Positions 34,958 through 42,333 of a DNA stretch of 64,000 nucleotides are shown piece by piece. Below the pieces are notes generated by a model that saw nothing but the letters and a program-made list of their open reading frames with translations, was not told the origin of the DNA and ran no database searches. The position numbers and the translations under genes are program-made. This DNA comes from an uncultured Microcaldota archaeon. GTDB taxonomy: Archaea > Micrarchaeota > Micrarchaeia > Norongarragalinales > CAINOH01. Positions within the stretch are counted from its first letter, which is position 1. Each line of letters begins with the position of its first letter. The stretch spans positions 18,080 through 82,079 of the forward strand of contig CAINOH010000024.1 in assembly GCA_903851445.1 (NCBI GenBank), in the 5' to 3' direction.

Positions 34958-35410
34958 ATGGCAGACTGTGACATTTGCGGAAGGCCAGCAACGACAAAGG
35001 CAATAATCGAGGGAGCCACGCTTTCGGTATGCGCTCGGTGCGTGCAATACGGCAGGGAACTTTCCGCGCCAGCCACGAGGCGGCCGCAGCAGTCAAGGCC
35101 GATGGTCGAGCTCGAGGTCGTCGAAGGCTACGGCAGGATTGTGCGGCAGGCGCGCGAACGCGCCGGCCTGACCCGGCAGGAGCTTGCGCGCAAATTATTC
35201 ATACTCGAGAACGTGCTCGAACGAATTGAGAACGAGCACCTGAAGCCCAACGAGGCCGTTGCAAAGAAGCTTGAGAAGGAGTTAGGCATTACACTACTGG
35301 GGCCAAGGGGCGAAGAGGACCGGCAAAAACCGCAATCATTTTCAACAGGCAGCTCAACAACAGGCAGGGGACTTACGCTGGCTGACTTGGTTGAAATAAA
35401 GAAGAAGTAA
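34958..35410 (+). CDS. mbf1: Multiprotein bridging factor 1 (archaeal MBF1)
   Basis: 150 residues from ATG 34958 (MADCDICGRPAT), with GGGG just upstream. An N-terminal zinc ribbon (CDICG and CARCVQYG) is followed by a Cro-type helix-turn-helix (GRIVRQARERAGLTRQELARKLFILENVLERIENEHLKPNEAVAKKLEKELGITLLG). The C-terminal tail is variable. Archaeal MBF1 binds the small ribosomal subunit and affects translation. The N-terminal zinc ribbon is the archaeal hallmark. It is transcribed divergently from fen across an 85-bp gap that contains aggttaaaatatgaataac as a likely promoter. Confidence 0.92.
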   Translation: MADCDICGRPATTKAIIEGATLSVCARCVQYGRELSAPATRRPQQSRPMVELEVVEGYGRIVRQARERAGLTRQELARKLFILENVLERIENEHLKPNEAVAKKLEKELGITLLGPRGEEDRQKPQSFSTGSSTTGRGLTLADLVEIKKK

Positions 35411-35508
35411 AAAAACTAAACGGCCAAAAAAAACGCTGCGGCCCGGGCCTTTGAAAAACTAAAGGGCTAAATTGCCGCGCTTGCCAACAATTCAAGGCAG
35501 TGACAATC

Positions 35509-36897
35509 ATGAAGCATAAGACCATTCTTTCAGCCATAATATACCTTGCCGACGCGGAGCTGTTCTTTGCACTGGTATTCTCAAGCTTTCCCGACCTGTG
35601 GAAGGTCGTGCTTGCCATCGCCACAATCGCATTCGGCGGGTGGCTCCTGGCAAGAGTCAATGGCTGGAAGACGTACTTCGGGATCAACATCATAAAGGGC
35701 GGCTGGGGCCTTTTGGCAATGAAAAGATTCGCATCCAAGCACCCCAACCTTGCGCGGTTCGTTGCAGACGTTGGAGCAGGCATTGGCTACGGCATGATTT
35801 ACTCCTGGATTACTTTCGGGAAAAAACACGAGAGGAAAAAACTGGCGGTGATGCTCTTCCTTTCACTGGCGTTCTCGCTCCTGCTCGCAGCAGGCTCGGC
35901 ATCCAACCAGACCGTCCTTCTTGCAATACTCGGCTGCGGAATCATCGGCGGCCTTGCATTGCAGTCGCTTGCCACGCTCGTAATCAGCGCGATAAACATA
36001 CTCACCATCCCCAACGCGCCTGCTGGCGCCCAGCTCCTCATCGTCGGAGTCACAGTGCCGTGGGAGTGGGTATTCGGCCTCGTCATCGCGGCAACCATAC
36101 ACGAGTTCGCCCACGGGGTGCTCTGCAAGGTCGAAAAACTGCGCGTGCTCGGCTCGGGCACCATACTGTGGGGCTTCCTGCCCCTTGGCGCATTCGTCGA
36201 GCCCGACGAGGAGAGGTTCAAGCACATCCCGCTCAGGAAAAAGAGGCGCATCCTCGCGGCCGGGCCTTCGGCGAACCTCCTTGCGTTCATCGTCTTCACA
36301 ATAATCTCAATCGGATTTGCCGCTGTCGCGGGCCCGGTATATTCGGAAATGTCAGCGGTGAAGGTCATCTCAGTCAACGCAACAGCATACCCCGGCTCGA
36401 GCCAGCTAGCCGCTGGCGACATAATCACGTCAGTTGATGGCGAACGAGTTGTCGGAATAACCGGGCTTTCAAGCGCGATTTCGGACAAGAAGCAGGGTGA
36501 TGCCCTGACACTATCCACGCAGAACGGCGACAAGACGGTCACCATTGGCGACCAAAACAAGCTCGGCATCTCGGTACTGCCCGCTGCTACGGCAGGCAAC
36601 GAGGTCATTTTCGGAATCCTCGGGTTTATCATGACAGTCCTTGCCTCAACCGCCTACATCAACGTGGCAATCGGAGCAATCAACCTCGTCCCGCTGTTCA
36701 TCACGGACGGCGCCCGCATCGTTTCCGAAGAGCTCAACGACGCGTTCGGCCGGCGGCTCGGAAAGAGGAAGGGGCTGCCCGTTGCAGCAAAACTGTCGTT
36801 TTATGCCAGCGCCGCAGCGCTCCTCCTGATAGCAGTCAACCTGGCGCTGCCAACCGGCCTGCGGATGCTGGATGCGGCTCTCCGGATGCTGGCCTGA
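35509..36897 (+). CDS. Site-2 protease family intramembrane metalloprotease (M50) with PDZ domain
   Basis: 462 residues from ATG 35509. Polytopic; the active site is AATIHEFAHGVLCK (HExxH) and the third ligand motif NLVPLFITDGARI (NxxPxxxxDG). Between them lies a PDZ-like domain (LAAGDIITSVDGERVVGITGLSSAISDKKQGDALTLSTQNG). The N-terminus has several extra membrane helices, as in archaeal S2P relatives. Such proteases cut membrane-anchored regulators; the substrate is unknown. It precedes the HPF-like gene by about 57 bp on the same strand. Confidence 0.92.
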   Translation: MKHKTILSAIIYLADAELFFALVFSSFPDLWKVVLAIATIAFGGWLLARVNGWKTYFGINIIKGGWGLLAMKRFASKHPNLARFVADVGAGIGYGMIYSWITFGKKHERKKLAVMLFLSLAFSLLLAAGSASNQTVLLAILGCGIIGGLALQSLATLVISAINILTIPNAPAGAQLLIVGVTVPWEWVFGLVIAATIHEFAHGVLCKVEKLRVLGSGTILWGFLPLGAFVEPDEERFKHIPLRKKRRILAAGPSANLLAFIVFTIISIGFAAVAGPVYSEMSAVKVISVNATAYPGSSQLAAGDIITSVDGERVVGITGLSSAISDKKQGDALTLSTQNGDKTVTIGDQNKLGISVLPAATAGNEVIFGILGFIMTVLASTAYINVAIGAINLVPLFITDGARIVSEELNDAFGRRLGKRKGLPVAAKLSFYASAAALLLIAVNLALPTGLRMLDAALRMLA

Positions 36898-36954
36898 CCG
36901 GGTTTTTAATCCCATGGCGAGTAATTAGTATCTGGTTTTTTGGAGGTATGCACT

Positions 36955-37308
36955 ATGAACGAAACAACCCCCCAGTCAGAAGACGTGATTATTTCCGGCT
37001 TTAACAACGAGGAGAAGGTATTTTCAGAGTCCGTTCGCGAGGAATGCAACGCGTTCCTTTCCAAGCTCCGCCGGGAGACCGGGGTGCGCTCGCTTGAGCT
37101 GCGCATGAAGTATTCCCAGCACGGGAAAAGCCGGCTCTTTGACGTGCGGGTGACCGCACGGCTTTCTGACCGGCAGGGCGACCTGCACGCGCAGGCCTCT
37201 GCACGCGAACTGAACCTCGCAATCAGGCGCGCGTTCTCCGAGATTGCAGCCCAGGCATCGAAGACCGCAAGCTACAAGGCGGGAATACGCTCGAAGGAAA
37301 GAAGGTGA
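36955..37308 (+). CDS. HPF/RaiA-like ribosome-associated protein
   Basis: 117 residues from ATG 36955, 7 nt after a strong GGAGGT. The core SESVREECNAFLSKLRRETGVRSLELRMKYSQHGKSRLFDVRVTARLSDRQGDLHAQASARELNLAIRRAFSEIAAQ follows the beta-alpha-beta-beta-beta-alpha layout of hibernation-promoting factors (R.KY.V.V.L.T..G.F.A.A...DL..A...A). The tail is basic (YKAGIRSKERR). Binding to the ribosome is inferred from family likeness. It ends 9 bp before the next small membrane protein. Confidence 0.6.
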   Translation: MNETTPQSEDVIISGFNNEEKVFSESVREECNAFLSKLRRETGVRSLELRMKYSQHGKSRLFDVRVTARLSDRQGDLHAQASARELNLAIRRAFSEIAAQASKTASYKAGIRSKERR

Positions 37309-37317
37309 AGGGAGATT

Positions 37318-37677
37318 ATGACGAACAAGGGCCAGCTTTTCGGGATAACACTATTGCTTTTGGGCGTGGCGTGCCTTGCGGCGCTGGTTTTCCAGCTCAA
37401 CAGCTACATAACGTACAACAGCACTGCGGGAATAATGAAGGCCGAGTCGCTGAACACGCTCGCCGAGCTCAAGAACGACCCGACCCAGCTGGCAGCCTAC
37501 GGGATCAACGCAACCGACCTTGAGCAGTATGGCCCCCAGCTTTCAAGCTACATCGACAAGAACGTCCAGGCAGTATACCTGCAGGCCAACGCGCTCGTCC
37601 TGCCGATGATCCTTGACGCGCTATTCGGGATTGGCCTGTGCTACTTTGGGATCCAAAAGGCAGCACAACATTCATAA
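37318..37677 (+). CDS. Small two-helix membrane protein
   Basis: 119 residues. Membrane helices lie at both ends (LFGITLLLLGVACLAALVFQL and ANALVLPMILDALFGIGLCYFGI), with an external loop of about 60 residues between (TYNSTAGIMKAESLNTLAELKNDPTQLAAYGINATDLEQYGPQLSSYIDKN). It carries N-x-S/T sequons, so the loop is probably outside. No family is recognised. The ATG follows GAAGGGAG. It is cotranscribed with the HPF-like gene and the secreted-protein gene after it. Confidence 0.72.
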   Translation: MTNKGQLFGITLLLLGVACLAALVFQLNSYITYNSTAGIMKAESLNTLAELKNDPTQLAAYGINATDLEQYGPQLSSYIDKNVQAVYLQANALVLPMILDALFGIGLCYFGIQKAAQHS

Positions 37678-37714
37678 AGAAAAAAACATACCACGGTATC
37701 GGGGTAAGGATAGT

Positions 37715-38335
37715 TTGGCTCAACGGGAACTAGTCTTCACATTGCTGGCCATGATGGCAGTCGCGGGTTTTGCACAGGCAGAATGTACAAGCGCAGCGCC
37801 GACGGGCGGTAATGTCATTTACCTGACAGTCGACCCCGCAAGCCTTGCAGGCCAGATTACAATACAAATCTACCTTGTAACGGGGGGCGGCACGCAATGC
37901 ACCATGACCGCGGAAGTGGCACAGCAGGCCCGCGGGTTCTCATTGACTGCATCGCCTGCTGAGACAACATTATCTGGCAATTCCTATTCCGGAAATAATT
38001 ACGTTCAATTCCCACTCACCATCACAGCAACGGCCTCGGCGGCTTCTGCAGCCCCGGAGACGGTCAACATACGGCTCCTGGACAAGGACACGGGCGCGGT
38101 GCTTGCAACGGTGCCCGTCCTGCTCAGCATTTCAGGAACCGGCTCGCCAAGCGCAAAGCCGCACACCTGCACCAAGGAGAACACCACAGAATGCACCGCA
38201 ACGGAGCTTCTCGCGCTCCAGATGGGGCAGAGCGTCATTGAGCAAAACGAGTCGGACATCTACCTGCTTGTTGGCATAATCGCATCTTTTGCGCTGATTA
38301 TTTTCATCTTCTTTGTAGTCATCCCGCGAAAGTAG
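37715..38335 (+). CDS. Secreted protein with C-terminal membrane anchor
   Basis: 206 residues from TTG 37715, 5 nt after AAGGA. A signal peptide (AQRELVFTLLAMMAVAGFAQA) is followed by an Ig-like beta-rich domain of about 120 residues, a Cys pair (PHTCTKENTTECTA), a short helical stretch and a C-terminal membrane helix (DIYLLVGIIASFALIIFIFFVVIPRK). Several N-glycosylation sequons are present. It is probably displayed on the outer face of the cell membrane. No named family. Confidence 0.72.
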   Translation: MAQRELVFTLLAMMAVAGFAQAECTSAAPTGGNVIYLTVDPASLAGQITIQIYLVTGGGTQCTMTAEVAQQARGFSLTASPAETTLSGNSYSGNNYVQFPLTITATASAASAAPETVNIRLLDKDTGAVLATVPVLLSISGTGSPSAKPHTCTKENTTECTATELLALQMGQSVIEQNESDIYLLVGIIASFALIIFIFFVVIPRK

Positions 38336-38421
38336 CCCCCTTGCAGGAAAGTGGCCTTTGCGCAAAGCCAATTAATTGCACTGCGACCACAACACTATCA
38401 CAAAAGGTGTGCGGCAACCCC

Positions 38422-40194
38422 ATGCTCTTCTCCAAATTCTGCGAAACATTTGACAGGATAGAGGCAACGCCTTCGCGGCTTAGCTCAACGGACTTCCTCT
38501 CAAAACTGTTCCTGGAAACGCCAGCGTCGCAAATCCGGCGGGCGGTATACTTCTGCCAGGGAAGGGTGGCGCCCGAATTCGAGGACATCGAGGTGGGAAT
38601 CGGCGACAGGATTGCAGAGCAGACGATTGCGAGGACTGCCGGGGTCACTGTTGCCAAGGTGCAGGCCGAGTACCGGAAGAGGGGCGACCTGGGCGTTGCT
38701 GCTGCTGCGCTCCTTGAGAAAAAGGCGCAGACGAGGCTTGCAAGCGAGGAACTTACGGCGCAAAAGGTGTTTGAAAGCGTAAGCAGGATGGCGCAGGCAG
38801 CCGGCACCGGCTCGCAGGAAAGGAAAATCAAGATATTGTGCGAGCTGCTTTCAAAGTCCTCGGGCGCCGAGGCAAAGACGCTCATCCGCTTCTGCACCGA
38901 CAACATGCGCATCGGAATCGGCGAGCCCACCATAATCGACGCGCTCTCGTTCGCGGTTGCCGGCGACAAGTCGCTCAAGCCCGACATCGAGCGCGCGTTC
39001 AACCTCTCTTCCGACCTCGGGATGGTAGCTGAAGTGCTCCTTTCGGAGGGCATCGGGAGAATACGCGCGTTCAAGCCAATCGCAGGAAACCCCATCCGGC
39101 CGGCCCTTGCGGAGAGGCTTGAGAGCGCCGAGGCGATAATCGAAAAGCTCGGCGAGTGCGCGGTTGAGGGGAAGTACGACGGGTTCCGCATCCAGGTGCA
39201 CAAGGACAGGGCCGGAAAGGTGCGTGTCTATTCGCGGAAGCAGGAGCCGATGACGGACATGTTCCCCGAACTTGTCAAGGCAGTTGCAACTGACGTTGAC
39301 GCCAAGGAGTTCATACTGGAAGGCGAAGCAGTCGGCATCGACCCGAAGTCGGGAAAGATACTGCCATTCCAGGTCACGGTACAGCGAAAGCGAAAGCACG
39401 GCATAGACGAACTGTCAAGGAGGATACCCCTGCGGCTGTTCTGCTTCGAAATCCTCTTTTTGGACGGCCGGGACATGACATACGCGCCCTACAGGGAGCG
39501 CCACGCAATGCTTGAGAAGACCGTATCAAAGTCAGACAGGATAACGGTTGCCGAGTACAAGATTTGCAAGGACGCAAAGACGCTGCAGCGCTACTTCGAG
39601 GACGCCCTTTCAAGGGGGCTTGAGGGAATCATCGCAAAGGACCTGAACGCTCCGTACATTGCAGGAGCGCGGAAGTTCGCCTGGATAAAGCTCAAGAAAT
39701 CCTACCAGGGCGCGCTCTCGGACACCGTTGACGTAGTCATAATCGGCTTCTACTACGGAAAGGGCAAGCGCACCAAGCTCGGGTTCGGCGGCCTGCTCAC
39801 AGCGGTGTATGACGACGAGGACGACAGGTTCAAGTCAATCGCGCGCGTAGGCAGCGGGTTTTCCGAGGAACAGATGGAACAGTTCTCAAAGATGCTCGGA
39901 AAAATAGTCGTCAAGGAAAAGCCCCGCGAAGTTGACGCGCTGATGGAACCCGACGAGTGGGTCGCGCCAAAGTACGTGGTCGAAGTCAACGCGGACGAAA
40001 TAACCAAAAGCCCAGTTCACTCCGCAGGAAGGGGAATAGGCGCCGACGGAGAGGAAGTCGGGCTCGCGCTGCGCTTCCCGCGCATGACCGCAGCGGGAAT
40101 CCGCGACAAGTCGCCCCACGACGCGACAACTGTCAACGAGATAATCGAGTTGTACGAGATGCAGAACCGCGCAAAGAAGCACTCGAGGCGCTGA
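38422..40194 (+). CDS. lig: ATP-dependent DNA ligase
   Basis: Seals nicks in replication and repair. 590 residues from ATG 38422 (MLFSKFCETFDRI); the TTG-started extension is unlikely. N-terminal DNA-binding domain (about 1-200), then the adenylation domain with the AMP-accepting Lys in VEGKYDGFRIQVHKD, motif III FILEGEAVGID, motif IV EGIIAKDLNAPY and motif V FAWIKLKKSYQGALSDTVDVVIIG. The OB domain ends in ALRFPRMTAAGIRDKSPHDATT. Length and order match archaeal ligases of the LIG1 type. Confidence 0.96.
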   Translation: MLFSKFCETFDRIEATPSRLSSTDFLSKLFLETPASQIRRAVYFCQGRVAPEFEDIEVGIGDRIAEQTIARTAGVTVAKVQAEYRKRGDLGVAAAALLEKKAQTRLASEELTAQKVFESVSRMAQAAGTGSQERKIKILCELLSKSSGAEAKTLIRFCTDNMRIGIGEPTIIDALSFAVAGDKSLKPDIERAFNLSSDLGMVAEVLLSEGIGRIRAFKPIAGNPIRPALAERLESAEAIIEKLGECAVEGKYDGFRIQVHKDRAGKVRVYSRKQEPMTDMFPELVKAVATDVDAKEFILEGEAVGIDPKSGKILPFQVTVQRKRKHGIDELSRRIPLRLFCFEILFLDGRDMTYAPYRERHAMLEKTVSKSDRITVAEYKICKDAKTLQRYFEDALSRGLEGIIAKDLNAPYIAGARKFAWIKLKKSYQGALSDTVDVVIIGFYYGKGKRTKLGFGGLLTAVYDDEDDRFKSIARVGSGFSEEQMEQFSKMLGKIVVKEKPREVDALMEPDEWVAPKYVVEVNADEITKSPVHSAGRGIGADGEEVGLALRFPRMTAAGIRDKSPHDATTVNEIIELYEMQNRAKKHSRR

Positions 40195-40269
40195 AGCTGG
40201 TTTCCAGCGGACAAAAAAGATTGGCGGCAAGAAGCGCAAGGCCGCCAATAGAAAAAAATGAAAGGGAGC

Positions 40270-40629
40270 CTAAAGTATTTCAGGGTTCTCCTTGGTCGGC
40301 GACAGGTAGATTGTCGTGCCCGGAGTGAGGCTTTCGCGGAGCTTGACTGAGATATACTTTCCGTACTTGCCCTCGTTTATCCAGCCGCTCCCGACGTATC
40401 CTTCCATACCCTTGGCCTTCACCGAAAACTGCGGCTTGTTGCCGTGAGGCTCGGGCGAAAAGCCCTCGGCCTGCGCATCCACTCTTGGTTCCATCATTTG
40501 ATTACCCACCTTTTTTTGCGCATAGAACTCCGAAAAGCTCGCCTCCGAATAGCCCGGCCTTGCGGGCGCAGCACCCGAAAGAACGGCGCTCAATGGGGGA
40601 AGCCTTCCGAACTTGCCTGCGTAGAACAT
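40270..40629 (-). CDS. Hypothetical protein, 119 aa
   Basis: Start ATG 40629 (MFYAGKFGRLPPLSAVLSGAAPARPGYS); the longer listed ORF runs through another small gene and is not used. The first half is Pro/Ala-rich, probably flexible. The second half (PQFSVKAKGMEGYVGSGWINEGKYGKYISVKLRESLTPGTTIYLSPTKENPEIL) looks like a small beta domain with W/G/Y spacing seen in OB-like or DUF736-like folds; this is a weak impression. It is preceded by AGAGGATG and by a 43-aa ORF on the same strand. Confidence 0.6.
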   Translation of the reverse strand: MFYAGKFGRLPPLSAVLSGAAPARPGYSEASFSEFYAQKKVGNQMMEPRVDAQAEGFSPEPHGNKPQFSVKAKGMEGYVGSGWINEGKYGKYISVKLRESLTPGTTIYLSPTKENPEIL

Positions 40630-40646
40630 AAGTCTATCACATCCTC

Positions 40647-40778
40647 TTAGCAGACCGATGCGGCCATTACCAGGGAGACCCTGTTGCCGCGGTTCGATAT
40701 CTGCTCTATTGCCAGCGGAAGCGACTCCGCAATCCGCCTTACCTGGCTGTATGAAAGCCCTGAAACGTCCATGTCCAT
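40647..40778 (-). CDS. Small ORF, 43 aa, upstream of the 119-aa gene
   Basis: Too short for the ORF track. It reads MDMDVSGLSYSQVRRIAESL followed by PLAIEQISNRGNRVSLVMAASVC, a helical, possibly DNA- or protein-binding peptide. The ATG lies 6 nt after AGAGGTG, one of the best ribosome binding sites nearby, and the stop is 17 bp before the next start on the same strand. Together they look like a two-gene operon. Function unknown; coding status is supported by the start signal only. Confidence 0.5.
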   Translation of the reverse strand: MDMDVSGLSYSQVRRIAESLPLAIEQISNRGNRVSLVMAASVC

Positions 40779-40853
40779 CCAAAACACCTCTGTGCATCAA
40801 AGTCGTGCGGATTTCGGTATATAAGCGAAAAGAGACCCCGTTTCCGGTGAAAA

Positions 40854-41153
40854 TCAGCCAGTCTTGGCTGCAGGATTTTCAAAGGACTCGACAAGCTGGA
40901 CGGGCTCGACTGGCCGGGCAACCAATTCCAAAAACGAGTTCTTCAGCGAGCAGGATACAGTCTCTTTTGATGCCTTGAACGGAAGGTGGAAGACGCCCTC
41001 CCAGCGCACGCGGCGGCCGGTTGAGACGGTCACGCGGGCTATGTCGTTGCGCACGGCCACCTTCGCGACCCCGGCGGTTATCTCCCCAATTTCCATTACT
41101 ACGCGGATGGAGCCGTCGGAAAGCTCAACTGCCTCGAAAACCTTTGCCTGCAA
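40854..41153 (-). CDS. Small protein resembling an alpha-crystallin/CS-type domain
   Basis: 99 residues from a TTG at 41153 (MQAKVFEAVELSDGSIRVVMEIGE), chosen because upstream codons enter the tRNA-Gln promoter and lack similarity; the start is uncertain. Beta-rich. The segment VRWEGVFHLPFKASKETVSCSLKNSFLELVARPVEP has the f.LP....e.v.a.l.n..Lel pattern of Hsp20/p23 beta-sandwich domains. This is a weak resemblance. It is followed 75 bp on by the 43-aa ORF on the same strand. Confidence 0.5.
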   Translation of the reverse strand: MQAKVFEAVELSDGSIRVVMEIGEITAGVAKVAVRNDIARVTVSTGRRVRWEGVFHLPFKASKETVSCSLKNSFLELVARPVEPVQLVESFENPAAKTG

Positions 41154-41247
41154 TTTCCCAATCCAAGTGATTAGCCCGCATTTTCCCCTTATGTGTGAGG
41201 TAAAACGCGGTAAAACTTTTGGTTTAAATTGCGCAGGCCATTTCCCG

Positions 41248-41263
41248 AAGGGTTTAAACCCTT
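41248..41263 (+). promoter_or_regulatory. 16-bp palindrome containing the tRNA-Gln TATA box
   Basis: AAGGGTTTAAACCCTT is a perfect 16-bp palindrome. Its TTTAAA centre is about 29 nt before the tRNA-Gln 5' end, exactly where a TATA box belongs. Because it is symmetric it could also promote the minus-strand gene starting at 41153. Confidence 0.5.
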
Positions 41264-41284
41264 GGGGGGCATAATCTTTTCCGC

Positions 41285-41434
41285 AGCCCCGTAGTACAGC
41301 GGTCAGCCTGCTGCAAAAGGACAGGCCCGCAAAAGTATGTCGGCCTTTGGAGCCGAAGACAGCGGTTCGAATTCTCCAAAGCACGATGGCCCAATCGCCG
41401 CTGAAACTTTGGGGACGCAACTCCGCTCGGGGCT
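41285..41434 (+). tRNA. tRNA-Gln(TTG) with two non-canonical introns (D loop and T loop)
   Basis: AGCCCCG pairs perfectly with CGGGGCT. The anticodon arm TCGGC-CTTTGGA-GCCGA gives anticodon TTG and is uninterrupted. The D stem GTAC pairs with GTAT only if about 28 nt (41306-41333, with a GCCTG/CAGGC hairpin) are removed from the D loop. The T stem AGCGG pairs with CCGCT only if about 50 nt (41372-41421, closed by CTCCAAAG/CTTTGGGG) are removed from the T loop after TTCGAA. The mature tRNA would be about 72 nt. Exact splice points can shift by a base. Confidence 0.87.
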
Positions 41435-41459
41435 ATAATTTTTGAAAGGTGTTATCCAG

Positions 41460-41708
41460 ATGGGAAGAATAAAGGGGACTCAAATCAAGGTGCTTTCAAG
41501 GCACATGCTCAAGACCAACGCCGCAATGTTCTCGGCCAGCTTTGACGAGGACAAGAAAATCGTCGACAAGCTCGAGCTCGGGATGAGCAAGACCGAGAGG
41601 AACAAGCTCGCAGGCGAGATTGCGCAGGAGATTGCAAAGCTCGACCGCATCGTGAAGCAGCAGGAGGCCGAGGAGGCATCCAGGGAGGCTGCAGCGGCGC
41701 ACGCATAG
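41460..41708 (+). CDS. rps17e: 30S ribosomal protein S17e
   Basis: 82 residues from ATG 41460 (MGRIKGTQIKVLSRHML), 9 nt after AAAGGTG. The family core follows: MGRIK.T.IK......, SFDEDKKIVDKLELGMSKTERNKLAGEIAQEI. S17e is an archaeal/eukaryotic small-subunit protein absent from bacteria. A C-terminal Glu/Ala-rich helix (KQQEAEEASREAAAAHA) extends beyond the usual end by about 15 residues. It lies 25 bp after tRNA-Gln. Confidence 0.92.
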   Translation: MGRIKGTQIKVLSRHMLKTNAAMFSASFDEDKKIVDKLELGMSKTERNKLAGEIAQEIAKLDRIVKQQEAEEASREAAAAHA

Positions 41709-41764
41709 AAGCGCTTGCGCTAAACTTTTCCTAATTCTTTTTATTTTTCGATTTTTTCCAATCC

Positions 41765-42172
41765 TTATTTCTGCAGCCGCAGCAGGATTTCCCGGTTGCT
41801 GTCTAGGATTTTCTTGTTCAGCTCGAGCAGGGACCTGCTGAGCGCAATCAACTCGTCAAGCTTCTGGCCAGGGTCAAGCGAAGGCGAACTGAGGACGCTT
41901 CCTGAGATATCAGGCCCTGCCGGCTCGTCAAAAAGGGACGGCTTTGCAGAAGGGGCCTGGGCTGTTGGCTCCTCCGAAAAGAGTGATGAACGTGCCTTGG
42001 CCGCCACCTCGGGGGCTGCGGGCCTCGCAGCTGCCTTCTGGCCTGCAGCTGCCTTGGCCTCTGCCAGCACCTTTTGCGTTTCTGGCACGCCAAGGTCGGA
42101 AAGGTTTGAAAGAATCTCGGACTCGGGCATACCCGCCGCAAGCATCTCGCGGACAATCTGCTTTATCTCCAT
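41765..42172 (-). CDS. Hypothetical protein with terminal helices and flexible middle
   Basis: 135 residues from ATG 42172 (MEIKQIVREMLAAGMPESEILSNLSDLGVPE). The N-terminal 40 residues look like a small helical (UBA-like) domain. The middle is Ala/Pro/Ser-rich with repeated SLFSEEP / SLFDEP motifs, and the C-terminus is a coiled coil (LDELIALSRSLLELNKKILDSNREILLRLQK). No family is recognised. It diverges from the HerA-like gene; a second coiled-coil protein lies on that gene's far side. Confidence 0.65.
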   Translation of the reverse strand: MEIKQIVREMLAAGMPESEILSNLSDLGVPETQKVLAEAKAAAGQKAAARPAAPEVAAKARSSLFSEEPTAQAPSAKPSLFDEPAGPDISGSVLSSPSLDPGQKLDELIALSRSLLELNKKILDSNREILLRLQK

Positions 42173-42333
42173 AAAAACCACGCGCAATTTTACAGGACGG
42201 GATTAGGCAATCCCATCTTATAATACGTACGCAACCGCGGCTTGCCCTTGGGCCGAAACCCATAAGGGCGATAGATTTTAAGCAACGATTACCTCAGATA
42301 ATCCGAAAGCATTTCGCAACTGCGGTTTTGGTA

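Noticed and set aside
35598-36632. Long ORFs in other frames across the site-2 protease (279 aa plus, 277 aa minus)
   Set aside because: Both overlap the HEFAHG-containing gene completely and show no family likeness.
27764-40194. Functional pairing of the MBL-fold nuclease with the ATP-dependent ligase, as in bacterial ligase-associated loci
   Set aside because: The genes are 10 kb apart with many unrelated genes between, and the ligase is the normal replicative type.
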